Of a DNA stretch of 5,186 nt, positions 1-5,186 are shown piece by piece. The translations under genes were made by a program, and so were the position numbers. Below the pieces are notes generated by a model. It searched no databases. It saw nothing but the letters and a program-made list of their open reading frames with translations, and was not told the DNA's origin. The stretch's first letter is position 1, and every line of letters starts with the position of its first letter. This DNA is from Planctomycetales bacterium. GTDB lineage: Bacteria; Planctomycetota; Planctomycetia; Pirellulales; Thermoguttaceae. The stretch is taken from the NCBI GenBank assembly GCA_007122045.1, contig SKJM01000290.1, positions 1 through 5,186 of the forward strand, read 5' to 3'.

Positions 1-86
1 GGCGACGGCGAGGGCTCCCGCGAACCGCAAGCGGCCAGCATCAGAACCAAGCACCCCAGCATGGCAATCGAGGCATACGTCTTCAT
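1..86 (-). CDS. Putative lipoprotein, N-terminal part only (runs off the left edge)
   Basis: The reverse strand reads an ATG at 86-84 followed by a typical bacterial lipoprotein signal peptide. There is one basic residue (Lys2), a hydrophobic stretch at about residues 5-18, and the lipobox L17-A18-A19-C20. Signal peptidase II would cleave before Cys20, which would be lipidated. Residue +2 is Gly rather than Asp; by the E. coli sorting rule this favours the outer membrane, but that rule is untested in planctomycetes. After the cysteine comes a Ser/Pro-rich linker (residues 21-28), where the window ends, so the mature domain and function cannot be named. The start is well supported by AAGGAG at 99-94, seven bases upstream. 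The gene begins 28 bp after the methyltransferase stop on the same strand, so the two are probably co-transcribed. It is too short within the window to be found by length alone. Confidence 0.72.
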   Translation of the reverse strand, partial: MKTYASIAMLGCLVLMLAACGSREPSPS

Positions 87-93
87 CGTATTT

Positions 94-99
94 CTCCTT
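94..99 (-). promoter_or_regulatory. Ribosome binding site of the lipoprotein gene
   Basis: AAGGAG on the reverse strand, seven bases before the ATG at 86-84. This is close to the ideal Shine-Dalgarno sequence and spacing, and it fixes the start of the truncated lipoprotein gene. A run of seven T (reverse strand, 113-107) lies just before it, but no hairpin precedes that run, so I do not call a terminator between the two genes. Confidence 0.7.
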
Positions 100-114
100 G
101 GATGACAAAAAAAT

Positions 115-747
115 TCAAAGACCATAGTCTGGGCGGCACATCAGGCAGGACCAGCCCCGGTAACCCTCCCGGCGACGCGGGCTCTGCAGGCGGCATTCGC
201 GCATGTGGACGAAATCGAACAGGCGGCCCAATTCGTCGCGAATATCGTCCTTGGCGACTTGCGGGGGGCCTCCTTTCGCCCGTTCGCCCGCCGCGCCGAC
301 CAGGGCCAGATATAATGAGCCCGGCTGGGTCACCCGCCACAGCATGTCCAAGTGCCGGTCGAGGTCGTAATCGCGTACGCTGTGGTAGAAGCCGGCGTCG
401 TAGATCAACTCGAAGGGTCCCTCTTCCTGGGCGAATTCGAACACGTCGTCCAGCACGAAGCGAACGGGCGCTCTGGCGCGCTCCGCTCGCAGGTGGGCAC
501 GCTCCAAGGCCAGCGGCGAGCAATCGACGGCGGTCACTTCAAACCGTTGTCGTGCCAAGTACACGGCGTCGGCCCCGCTGCCACAACCCAGCTCCAGGAT
601 GGTGCAGGGCTCGATGAGCCGCTCTTTGCCAATGATCTGCACCAGCTCGTCAGCGGGTTCGCTCGTTTCCCAAGTGGGGGTACCCATCCGGTACATGGCG
701 TCCCAATCAGGGGCCTGGGCCGGACGGTTTTCCGGTACAACAGACAT
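115..747 (-). CDS. Class I SAM-dependent methyltransferase (Methyltransf_25 / TPMT-like)
   Basis: This 210-residue cytosolic protein would transfer a methyl group from S-adenosylmethionine to an unknown substrate. The Rossmann-fold motifs are in order: motif I, I50-LELGCGSG (to about residue 58), the glycine-rich SAM loop; an acidic residue at the end of strand 2 (VTAVD, Asp75) for the ribose hydroxyls; LDDVFEF (99-105) near the adenine; and motif IV, FELIYDAGFYHS (112-123). The N-terminal part, DWDAMYRMGTPTWE (14-27), resembles the WD-x-x-Y...PW opening of small thiopurine-methyltransferase- and TehB-like enzymes. The length is normal for a single-domain family member. The ATG at 747 is chosen because GGGAG lies seven bases upstream and the recognisable protein begins there. 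The frame stays open further upstream into repeat DNA, with another ATG near 789, but that extension is Arg-rich and looks non-coding. Substrate cannot be inferred. The lipoprotein gene follows in the same direction. Confidence 0.85.
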   Translation of the reverse strand: MSVVPENRPAQAPDWDAMYRMGTPTWETSEPADELVQIIGKERLIEPCTILELGCGSGADAVYLARQRFEVTAVDCSPLALERAHLRAERARAPVRFVLDDVFEFAQEEGPFELIYDAGFYHSVRDYDLDRHLDMLWRVTQPGSLYLALVGAAGERAKGGPPQVAKDDIRDELGRLFDFVHMRECRLQSPRRREGYRGWSCLMCRPDYGL

Positions 748-754
748 AGATTTT

Positions 755-759
755 CTCCC
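755..759 (-). promoter_or_regulatory. Ribosome binding site of the methyltransferase gene
   Basis: GGGAG on the reverse strand, seven bases before the ATG at 747, supports that start over the in-frame upstream ATGs. A stronger AGGAGGT (777-771) sits further upstream, about 23 bases from the ATG, with no start codon at a suitable distance. It is probably incidental, or marks an untranslated leader. Confidence 0.55.
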
Positions 760-842
760 GCGAACGTGTAACCTCCTATTGTCGCGCATCGGCCGGCGTT
801 TGGCAAGGGGGACGAAACGCATTCCGTCCATCGGGCCGCGAC

Positions 843-927
843 GCACCGGGATCTTCCGTTTCCAGGTGCCGATCGCGGCAATGTAGTAGGCACACGCCGC
901 TGTGCCGTCCCCAAAACAACGCAGGCT
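843..927. repeat. 85-bp tandem repeat, unit 1
   Basis: First of two direct, head-to-tail copies. It opens with GCACCGGGATCTTCCGTTTC and contains the short palindrome GGCACA (889-894), a 6-base loop CGCCGC, then TGTGCC (901-906). By eye it matches unit 2 at 79 of 85 positions, with the differences clustered at 868-872 and near the 3' end. The internal GGCACA...TGTGCC hairpin next to GTAGTA resembles intergenic repeats I recall from planctomycete genomes. Confidence 0.85.
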
Positions 928-1012
928 GCACCGGGATCTTCCGTTTCCAGGTACAGGTCGCGGCAATGTAGTAGGCACACGCCGCTGTGCCGTCCCCAGA
1001 ATAACGCAGGCC
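928..1012. repeat. 85-bp tandem repeat, unit 2
   Basis: Second copy, directly abutting unit 1 and of exactly the same length. Its hairpin arms are GGCACA (974-979) and TGTGCC (986-991). TCTTCCGTTTCCAGGT at 937-952 (also at 852-867 in unit 1) is matched by its exact reverse complement at 1015-1030, so this copy plus the downstream fragment forms a roughly 94-bp element with 16-bp terminal inverted repeats. Confidence 0.85.
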
Positions 1013-1033
1013 GCACCTGGAAACGGAAGAGCC
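1013..1033. repeat. Inverted partial copy closing the repeat array
   Basis: ACCTGGAAACGGAAGA at 1015-1030 is the exact reverse complement of the 16-base block at 937-952 and at 852-867. It caps the tandem array on the right, so the array is bounded by inverted repeats. In a transcript the ends could pair into a 16-bp stem carrying the GGCACA hairpin inside it. I see no clear target-site duplication at the boundaries. Confidence 0.75.
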
Positions 1034-1103
1034 AGAAATGTTTGTTGCGCCGGTGAACATCGATCCGTCGCCTGTCGGCAAAAAACTCGGCATACAGCGG
1101 GGA

Positions 1104-1114
1104 TATACTATACT
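1104..1114. promoter_or_regulatory. Possible -10 promoter elements (overlapping TATACT)
   Basis: TATACT occurs at 1104-1109 and again, sharing one base, at 1109-1114. Read on the reverse strand the same stretch gives TATAGT. It is the most AT-rich spot in the divergent region and could hold a sigma-70-type -10 box for either neighbour. No good TTGACA-like -35 box stands at 16-18 bp on either strand. Use for the + strand gene would leave a leader of about 140 bases. Use for the - strand gene would place the whole repeat array in the methyltransferase leader. Confidence 0.25.
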
Positions 1115-1262
1115 TGGGTTGGACGGCGGCCGGTGCCTTGAGCGACTACAATGGGCTGGATCATACGGCTCATAGGAATGCATTCCAGGGCCGCTGTCCA
1201 GCTATCGAGTTTCTCTTCCGTCATTTCGCCCCTCGCCGGCCCCTATTCTCGGCGCGCATACG

Positions 1263-1940
1263 ATGAGCAGCCTCAATCAACGGGCGGGTATCAACCCACC
1301 CACAACGGCAGAACGCCCCCATTCCCATGGGCGGAAACGGCGACGTTGGCCGGGGGTCGGGGGCCGACTCGCGCTCGCCGCGACTGCGGTACTGGCCCTG
1401 CTGCTACTGTTTGGGTTTGGGGCCAGGAGTGATGGCCGAAGGTCCTGGGACAACTGGCTGACGAATTTCCGATTTTCCGGCTTGGGTTCCCGCCAGGGCG
1501 GCGCCCGGACCCGAACGCAACGAAAGAGGCAGTTCGCCGATCCTAACCCGATTCCGGCCTATTTGGGCGAGGGGAGGGCCGAACTGGGCGACTACAGCGT
1601 CCGCGTGTTCGATCCCGTCACCCGGAGTACGCTGCGCACCGACTTCCGCCTGCAGGGCAGAACGAGCTTGGAGAATGAAGCGTCGTTTGAGCGGTTCATG
1701 CGCCGCAACCATCGGTTCTTCCGCGAACAGGTGGAAGTCGTTCTCAGAACGCATCGCGGGCATGAACTGACCCAACCCGACCTGAACCTCTTAGGCCGGA
1801 AGATCGTCGCTCGGGTGAACCGGTCCCTCGGCGGACGGGTGCTGGAATCGGCGGAAATCAGGGATTTTTCCGTGTACGAGTCGGTGGACCGTTCGGGATT
1901 CATCCCTTGGGAGGGGCAGGCAGACCCAGGAGTGCCGTAG
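1263..1940 (+). CDS. Single-pass membrane protein with FliL-like periplasmic domain
   Basis: The protein has 225 residues. Its N-terminus is polar and strongly basic (GRKRRRW, about 23-29) and is followed by one hydrophobic helix at about 35-54 (Ala/Leu-rich). By the positive-inside rule the N-terminus is cytoplasmic and the rest periplasmic. Residues 55-100 are a low-complexity, Arg/Gly-rich linker. From about 108 to 207 the pattern resembles the FliL fold: strands (YSVRVFD, TDFRLQG), a long helix (FMRRNHRFFREQVEVVLRT, 144-162), a helix starting at L174 that holds the conserved-looking R178-K...N186 positions, and a final strand pair ending ESAEIRDFSVYE. FliL proteins bind the flagellar stator, but such domains also occur in non-motility membrane proteins, and no flagellar gene is in view. 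The family assignment is by eye and uncertain. The start is the only suitable ATG; there is no clear Shine-Dalgarno sequence. ispA follows after 104 bp on the same strand. Confidence 0.72.
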   Translation: MSSLNQRAGINPPTTAERPHSHGRKRRRWPGVGGRLALAATAVLALLLLFGFGARSDGRRSWDNWLTNFRFSGLGSRQGGARTRTQRKRQFADPNPIPAYLGEGRAELGDYSVRVFDPVTRSTLRTDFRLQGRTSLENEASFERFMRRNHRFFREQVEVVLRTHRGHELTQPDLNLLGRKIVARVNRSLGGRVLESAEIRDFSVYESVDRSGFIPWEGQADPGVP

Positions 1941-2044
1941 ACTGTTTCGGGCGAACCGTTTACAATGGGTATTTGATGCCTAACCCGCTTTGCTTGGGCG
2001 AGCGCTGGCGCTTGTGCAGCTTGCCCTGACTACCGAGCCTGCCT

Positions 2045-2953
2045 GTGAGCACCGCGTTGCCCTGTTTTACCGACTATGCCACGCGCTTTCGAGCGCCCGT
2101 AGATGCCGCACTCTCGGCACGATGCCCCCACGCCGAGGGGGCACCGGCGCGGTTGACGGCGGCCATGCGGTACGCCCTGTTGGCGCCGGGCAAACGGCTG
2201 CGGCCGATGCTTACCCTGCTGGCCGCCGAGGCCTGCGGGATAGAGCCGGAACGGGCCATGCCCGCCGCATGCGCCGTGGAGATGGTGCACGCCTACTCGC
2301 TGGTCCACGACGACCTGCCCGCCATGGACGACGACGACTTGCGGCGCGGGCGGCCGACGTGCCACAAGGAGTTCGACGAAGCGACGGCCATTCTGGCGGG
2401 CGATGCGCTGTTGGCCCTGGCGTTCGAGGTGCTCGCCACCGAATTTCAACCGCCGGAAACCGCCGTGGCCTGCTGCGCCGCGTTGGCGCGGGCGGCGGGG
2501 CGCTGCCAGTTGGTGGGCGGGCAGGCCGACGACATGCACCCCCCCCACCCCAACCCCACGGACCCCGAGGCCGCACTCGAGACGCTCGAAGCCATTCACA
2601 CCCGCAAGACCGGGGCGTTGATGCGGGTGTCGCTGCAGCTTGGCGGCTTGTGCGCGGGCGCTTCGGCAAAACAGCTCGCGGCGCTGGACCGGTACGGCCG
2701 TTGCGTGGGGTTGGCGTTTCAAATCGCCGACGACCTGCTCGACGTGATGAGCAATGCGCACGCCCTGGGCAAGAGGGTGGGCAAGGACGCCGCGCAGGGG
2801 AAGCTTACCTTCCCCGGCCTGCTGGGCATTGAACCGAGCCGCCGACGCGCCGAGCAACTGATCGACGACGCTTGCGAGGCGCTGGTTCGCTTTGGGCCCG
2901 CCGCCGATGGGCTGGCCTCGCTGGCCCGGTTTGTCTTGGAAAGGAATCGCTGA
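2045..2953 (+). CDS. ispA: Polyprenyl synthetase, farnesyl diphosphate synthase type
   Basis: This soluble all-alpha prenyltransferase (302 residues; E. coli IspA has 299) condenses IPP with DMAPP and then GPP to make short-chain prenyl diphosphates. Conserved features in order: PGKRLRP (48-54), diphosphate-binding basics; the first Asp-rich motif DDLPAMD (89-95), with the two-residue insertion of bacterial type II FPP synthases, followed by DDDLRRG; GD at 119-120; IHTRKTGAL (184-192); FQIADDLLD (225-233), the second Asp-rich motif; and GKDAAQGKLTFPGLLG (246-261). The residues before the first motif are HAYSLVHDD, as in E. coli IspA. Tyr84, five before the first Asp, fits a C15 product, though C20 is not excluded. 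The GTG start at 2045 is nearly forced: an in-frame TGA lies at 2027-2029 (a TTG at 2057 is the alternative). No Shine-Dalgarno sequence is visible. A run of eight C (2539-2546) falls in a variable Pro-rich loop. The stop overlaps the dxs start. Confidence 0.93.
   Translation: MSTALPCFTDYATRFRAPVDAALSARCPHAEGAPARLTAAMRYALLAPGKRLRPMLTLLAAEACGIEPERAMPAACAVEMVHAYSLVHDDLPAMDDDDLRRGRPTCHKEFDEATAILAGDALLALAFEVLATEFQPPETAVACCAALARAAGRCQLVGGQADDMHPPHPNPTDPEAALETLEAIHTRKTGALMRVSLQLGGLCAGASAKQLAALDRYGRCVGLAFQIADDLLDVMSNAHALGKRVGKDAAQGKLTFPGLLGIEPSRRRAEQLIDDACEALVRFGPAADGLASLARFVLERNR
2940..2945 (+). promoter_or_regulatory. Ribosome binding site of dxs
   Basis: AAAGGA lies inside the last codons of ispA, seven bases before the dxs ATG at 2953. 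It supports that start over the upstream in-frame TTG at 2872, which would add 27 residues unlike any DXS N-terminus. Confidence 0.65.
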
Positions 2954-4854
2954 TGGACAGGCTGCTTTCGCAAATCAACTCGCCGCACGACTTGAAGCCC
3001 TTGCGCCTGAAGGAACTCGACGCACTGGCCGAAGAGATGCGCGAGGCCCTGCACCGGCTGGCGGCGACGCGCACGGCCCATTTCGCGTCGAACCTGGGCG
3101 TGGTCGAGCTGGCCCTGGCCCTGCACACCACGTTCGATTTCTCCCGCGACCGGCTGATTTGGGACACCGGCCACCAGGTGTACGCGCACAAGCTCATTAC
3201 CGGCCGGTACGACGAGTTCATCACGATGCGGGCGAAGGGCGGACTGATGGGCTATCCCAACCCGGCCGAAAGCCCCTACGACCTGTTCATGACCGGCCAC
3301 GCCGGGTGCAGCGTGTCGGCCGCCTTGGGCCTCAAATGCGGCGACGAGTTGGCCCGGCCCGACGAAAAGCGCCATGTCGTGGCCGTGGTGGGCGACGGCG
3401 CCTTTCCCTGTGGGGTGGTATTCGAGGCGATGAACCATGCCGGCGGGTTGAAAAAGAACCTGACGGTCGTGCTCAACGACAACAAGATGTCGATCTGCCA
3501 GCGCGTGGGCAGCCTGGCCGACACCTTGGACCGGCTGCGCCTGGCGCCCTTTTACACCGGCCTGAAGGCCGAAGTGCAGCGGATTCTCGGCCACGTGCCG
3601 CTGTTTGGTGACCCGGTCGAGCGGTTCGTGACCCAACTGAAGGACGCCGTGAAGGCCGGCCTGCTGGGCGGCATGTTCTTCGAAGACCTGGGGTTCCGCT
3701 ACATCGGGCCGGTCGACGGCCATAACATCGCGCAGCTCCAGAAATACCTGGCCATGACCAAGAAGTTCGACGGCCCGGTGCTGCTGCACGTGGTGACGGA
3801 AAAGGGGCACGGTTTCGAGCCGGCGGCGAAGGACCCCACCCACTACCATACGCCGGCCCCGTTCTCGCGGTCGAACGGGAAGGCCGTTCCCGCGAAGCCT
3901 GGCGGCCCGGCCCCCTATACGCAAGTGGCCCGCGACACGATCCGCGACGCCATGCGGCGCGACGGCCGCGTCGTGGTCATCACGGCCGCCATGTGCCAGG
4001 GCAACATGCTCGAACCGGTGCGCGACGAGTTCCCCGACCGGTTCTTCGACGTGGGCATTTGCGAGTCGCACGCGGTGAGCTTCGCCGCCGGCCTGGCGAA
4101 GACGGGCCTGCGGCCCGTTGTCGACATCTACAGCACGTTCCTCCAACGCAGCTACGACCAGGTGTTCCAGGAAGTGTCGCTGCAGAAACTGCCGGTGCTG
4201 TTGATGCTGGATCGGGCGGGCCTGGTGGGCCCCGACGGGCCCACGCACCACGGCGTGTTCGACCTGTGTTACCTCCGCCCCTTCCCGAACCTCGTGGTGA
4301 TGGCGCCGGGCGACGCGTGGGACCTTCGGGCGATGGTCGACTGGGCCCTCAGCCGCGACGTGCCGGCGGCCATTCGCTACGCGAAAGCCGCCGCCCGGCA
4401 TATCGAACGCCAGCCCGCGCCGATCGAGCGGGGCCGTGCCGAAGTGCTGCGAAGCGGCCACGACGGCACGATCGTCGCCTGCGGCTCCGTGCTTCCCGAT
4501 TGCCTGGCGGCCGCCGAGCGGCTGGCCGGCGAAGGGATCGAATTGGAGGTGATCAACGCCCGGTTCGTCAAGCCGCTCGATACGGCGACCCTCCTCGGCG
4601 CCGTCGAGCGGGCGCCGTTCGTACTGACGGTCGAGGAGGGGCAGCTTATGGGCGGGTTTGGCAGCGCCGTGCTGGAGGCCGCCGCCGATGCCGGCGTTGA
4701 AACCGCCCGGCTCCGGCGACTCGGCATCCCCGACCGCTATATCGAGCACGCCACCCGCAAGGAATTGCTGGCCGACCTTGGGCTCGACGCCGACGGCATC
4801 GCCGCCGCGTGCCGCGAGTTGGCGGCCGTGCCCGTCAGCGGAGGAACGGCCTGA
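2953..4854 (+). CDS. dxs: 1-deoxy-D-xylulose-5-phosphate synthase
   Basis: This thiamine-diphosphate enzyme joins pyruvate and D-glyceraldehyde 3-phosphate, with loss of CO2, to give DXP. That is the first and usually flux-controlling step of the MEP pathway; DXP also feeds thiamine and pyridoxal synthesis. The 633 residues cover all three transketolase-like domains. Visible features: INSPHDLK start (8-15); His43 (matches E. coli His49); DTGHQVYAHK (71-80); the ThDP/Mg motif GDGA (147-150) to NDN (175-177); DLGFRYIGPVDGHN (245-258); His299; the catalytic Glu371 in ICESHAV (E. coli Glu370); IYSTFLQRSYDQ (392-403); and DRAG (420-423) with Asp428 and His432. Unusual points: AEQHAV is CESHAV, and the RYPRG loop is RYAKA (475-479), putting Lys478 where E. 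coli has Arg478. All other catalytic positions I can align are kept, so activity is expected. The ATG overlaps the ispA TGA by one base, which suggests translational coupling. Confidence 0.96.
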   Translation: MDRLLSQINSPHDLKPLRLKELDALAEEMREALHRLAATRTAHFASNLGVVELALALHTTFDFSRDRLIWDTGHQVYAHKLITGRYDEFITMRAKGGLMGYPNPAESPYDLFMTGHAGCSVSAALGLKCGDELARPDEKRHVVAVVGDGAFPCGVVFEAMNHAGGLKKNLTVVLNDNKMSICQRVGSLADTLDRLRLAPFYTGLKAEVQRILGHVPLFGDPVERFVTQLKDAVKAGLLGGMFFEDLGFRYIGPVDGHNIAQLQKYLAMTKKFDGPVLLHVVTEKGHGFEPAAKDPTHYHTPAPFSRSNGKAVPAKPGGPAPYTQVARDTIRDAMRRDGRVVVITAAMCQGNMLEPVRDEFPDRFFDVGICESHAVSFAAGLAKTGLRPVVDIYSTFLQRSYDQVFQEVSLQKLPVLLMLDRAGLVGPDGPTHHGVFDLCYLRPFPNLVVMAPGDAWDLRAMVDWALSRDVPAAIRYAKAAARHIERQPAPIERGRAEVLRSGHDGTIVACGSVLPDCLAAAERLAGEGIELEVINARFVKPLDTATLLGAVERAPFVLTVEEGQLMGGFGSAVLEAAADAGVETARLRRLGIPDRYIEHATRKELLADLGLDADGIAAACRELAAVPVSGGTA

Positions 4855-4915
4855 GTTTCGCGCCGGAAATAGGCGTCACCTCGAACCCGAGCGGCGGAAA
4901 GCCACTTGGCGCAGC

Positions 4916-4971
4916 GTAGGATGGACATTCCTGTTCGTCAGCGGCACGACGGACAGGAATGTCCATCCTAC
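4916..4971. repeat. Strong intergenic hairpin (19-bp perfect inverted repeat)
   Basis: The left arm GTAGGATGGACATTCCTGT (4916-4934) is exactly reverse-complementary to 4953-4971. Inside, T4935 can wobble-pair with G4952 and CGTC (4936-4939) pairs with GACG (4948-4951), leaving an 8-base loop (4940-4947). The result is a stem of about 24 bp lying between dxs and the NAD kinase gene. No T-run follows, so it is not a standard Rho-independent terminator. It resembles GTAGGATGGACATTCCTGTCC-type repeats that I recall as dispersed in planctomycete genomes, so it is best described as a REP-like element. It may affect mRNA stability or read-through into the downstream gene. Confidence 0.85.
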
Positions 4972-5010
4972 AGGCAAGTTTCCCAAGAAGCGTTGTGCAT
5001 GGGATTGAGC

Positions 5011-5186
5011 ATGGACACTGCATCGCCCCCGATCCAGCCCGTTCCGCCGCTTCGAGCCGTTCTGTTGGGCGCCGGCCAGCGACCGAACGTGTTACCGGAG
5101 GCCGATCGGCTGCGGCCGCGGATCGAGCGGTACGCCCGCATCGTGGCCGAAGACTTCACCGGCACGACCGACATGTCGGCCGAGGA
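5011..5186 (+). CDS. nadK: NAD kinase, N-terminal part only (runs off the right edge)
   Basis: The open frame starts at 5011 and runs off the window after 58 codons. The sequence LRAVLLGAGQRPNVLPEADR (14-33), then LRPRIERYARIVAEDF and a TTDMS segment, matches what I know of the N-terminus of planctomycete NAD(+)/NADH kinases: a first beta strand ending in a Gly-rich turn, a helix, and a second strand. The diagnostic GGDG and NE motifs would lie beyond the window, so the call rests on this short match plus the gene order (polyprenyl synthetase, dxs, NAD kinase). The enzyme phosphorylates NAD to NADP. An in-frame ATG at 4999 with AAGAAG eight bases upstream is an alternative start adding four residues; 5011 has GGGA six bases upstream. 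It follows dxs by 156 bp, with a hairpin in between, and may be expressed by read-through or from its own promoter. Confidence 0.68.
   Translation, partial: MDTASPPIQPVPPLRAVLLGAGQRPNVLPEADRLRPRIERYARIVAEDFTGTTDMSAE

Larger units (their letters stand above)
748..1262. other. Divergent intergenic region with repeats
   Basis: This 515-bp space separates the leftward methyltransferase from the rightward membrane-protein gene, so promoters for both should lie here. I see no convincing gene: the open frames crossing it are Arg/Pro/Ser-rich, or encode the repeat in several frames at once. From left to right it holds the methyltransferase leader (748-842), two 85-bp tandem repeats (843-1012), a short inverted copy (1013-1033), a relatively AT-rich spot with overlapping TATACT hexamers (1104-1114), a 12-bp palindrome (1175-1186) and a pyrimidine-rich stretch before the start at 1263. 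Confidence 0.75.

Noticed and set aside
748..978. Upstream extension of the methyltransferase to an ATG at 978
   Set aside because: The extra residues come from the repeat array and are Arg/Cys-rich; a ribosome binding site and the family-like N-terminus support the start at 747.
843..1012. CRISPR array
   Set aside because: Only two abutting 85-bp units with no spacers and no cas genes in view.
776..1183. Small protein genes in the divergent intergenic region (both strands)
   Set aside because: The frames run through repeats, lack ribosome binding sites and have low-complexity Arg/Pro/Ser-rich products.
1958..2012. Promoter (TTTACA...) and small AGCGC-TG-GCGCT hairpin before ispA
   Set aside because: The hexamers match poorly and the hairpin is only five base pairs; expected by chance in GC-rich DNA.
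2030..2857. 275-codon open frame on the - strand, antisense to ispA
   Set aside because: Same effect as over dxs: codon-bias shadow, Arg/Gly/His-rich, no motif, opposite to a clear polyprenyl synthetase.
2719..4749. 676-codon open frame on the - strand, antisense to dxs
   Set aside because: It mirrors the dxs codons in very GC-rich DNA; the product is His/Gly/Val/Arg-rich with no recognisable domain, while the + strand encodes a full DXS.
4916..4971. Rho-independent terminator after dxs
   Set aside because: The stem is strong but the sequence after it (AGGCAAGTTTCCC) has no U-run, and the long stem with its repeat-like sequence fits a REP-like element better.

Overview
The window reads as chromosomal DNA from a GC-rich Gram-negative bacterium, most likely a planctomycete (Pirellulales-like). 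Three things point there: a polyprenyl synthetase gene, dxs and a short-type NAD kinase gene lie in a row on the + strand; the DXS carries lineage-type variants (CESHAV instead of AEQHAV around the catalytic Glu); and the intergenic spaces hold hairpin repeats of a kind I recall as common in planctomycete genomes. The taxonomic call is inference from memory, not from a search.

Layout. On the - strand at the left edge are two genes transcribed leftward: a small class I SAM-dependent methyltransferase (747 to 115) and, 28 bp after it, the start of a lipoprotein gene (86 to beyond base 1) with a clear lipobox. A divergent intergenic region (748-1262) follows. It contains two 85-bp tandem repeat units (843-1012), a short inverted partial copy (1013-1033), an overlapping pair of TATACT hexamers and a 12-bp palindrome. 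On the + strand come a single-pass membrane protein with a FliL-like periplasmic domain (1263-1940), a type II farnesyl-diphosphate-synthase-like gene (ispA, 2045-2953), dxs (2953-4854, overlapping ispA by one base), a 156-bp spacer with a strong hairpin (4916-4971), and the N-terminal part of an NAD kinase gene (from about 5011 to the window edge).

How they work together. DXS makes 1-deoxy-D-xylulose 5-phosphate, the entry step of the MEP isoprenoid pathway. The ispA product condenses the resulting IPP and DMAPP into a C15-type prenyl diphosphate. NAD kinase makes NADP+, which after reduction supplies NADPH to the MEP pathway (IspC step). So the + strand block couples isoprenoid supply with its cofactor supply. 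The membrane protein upstream has no obvious link to this pathway.

Nothing here looks like a defence, mobile or otherwise wholly undescribed system. The points most worth a second look are the two intergenic repeat families, the substitutions in the DXS substrate-binding region, and the FliL-like protein outside a flagellar context.
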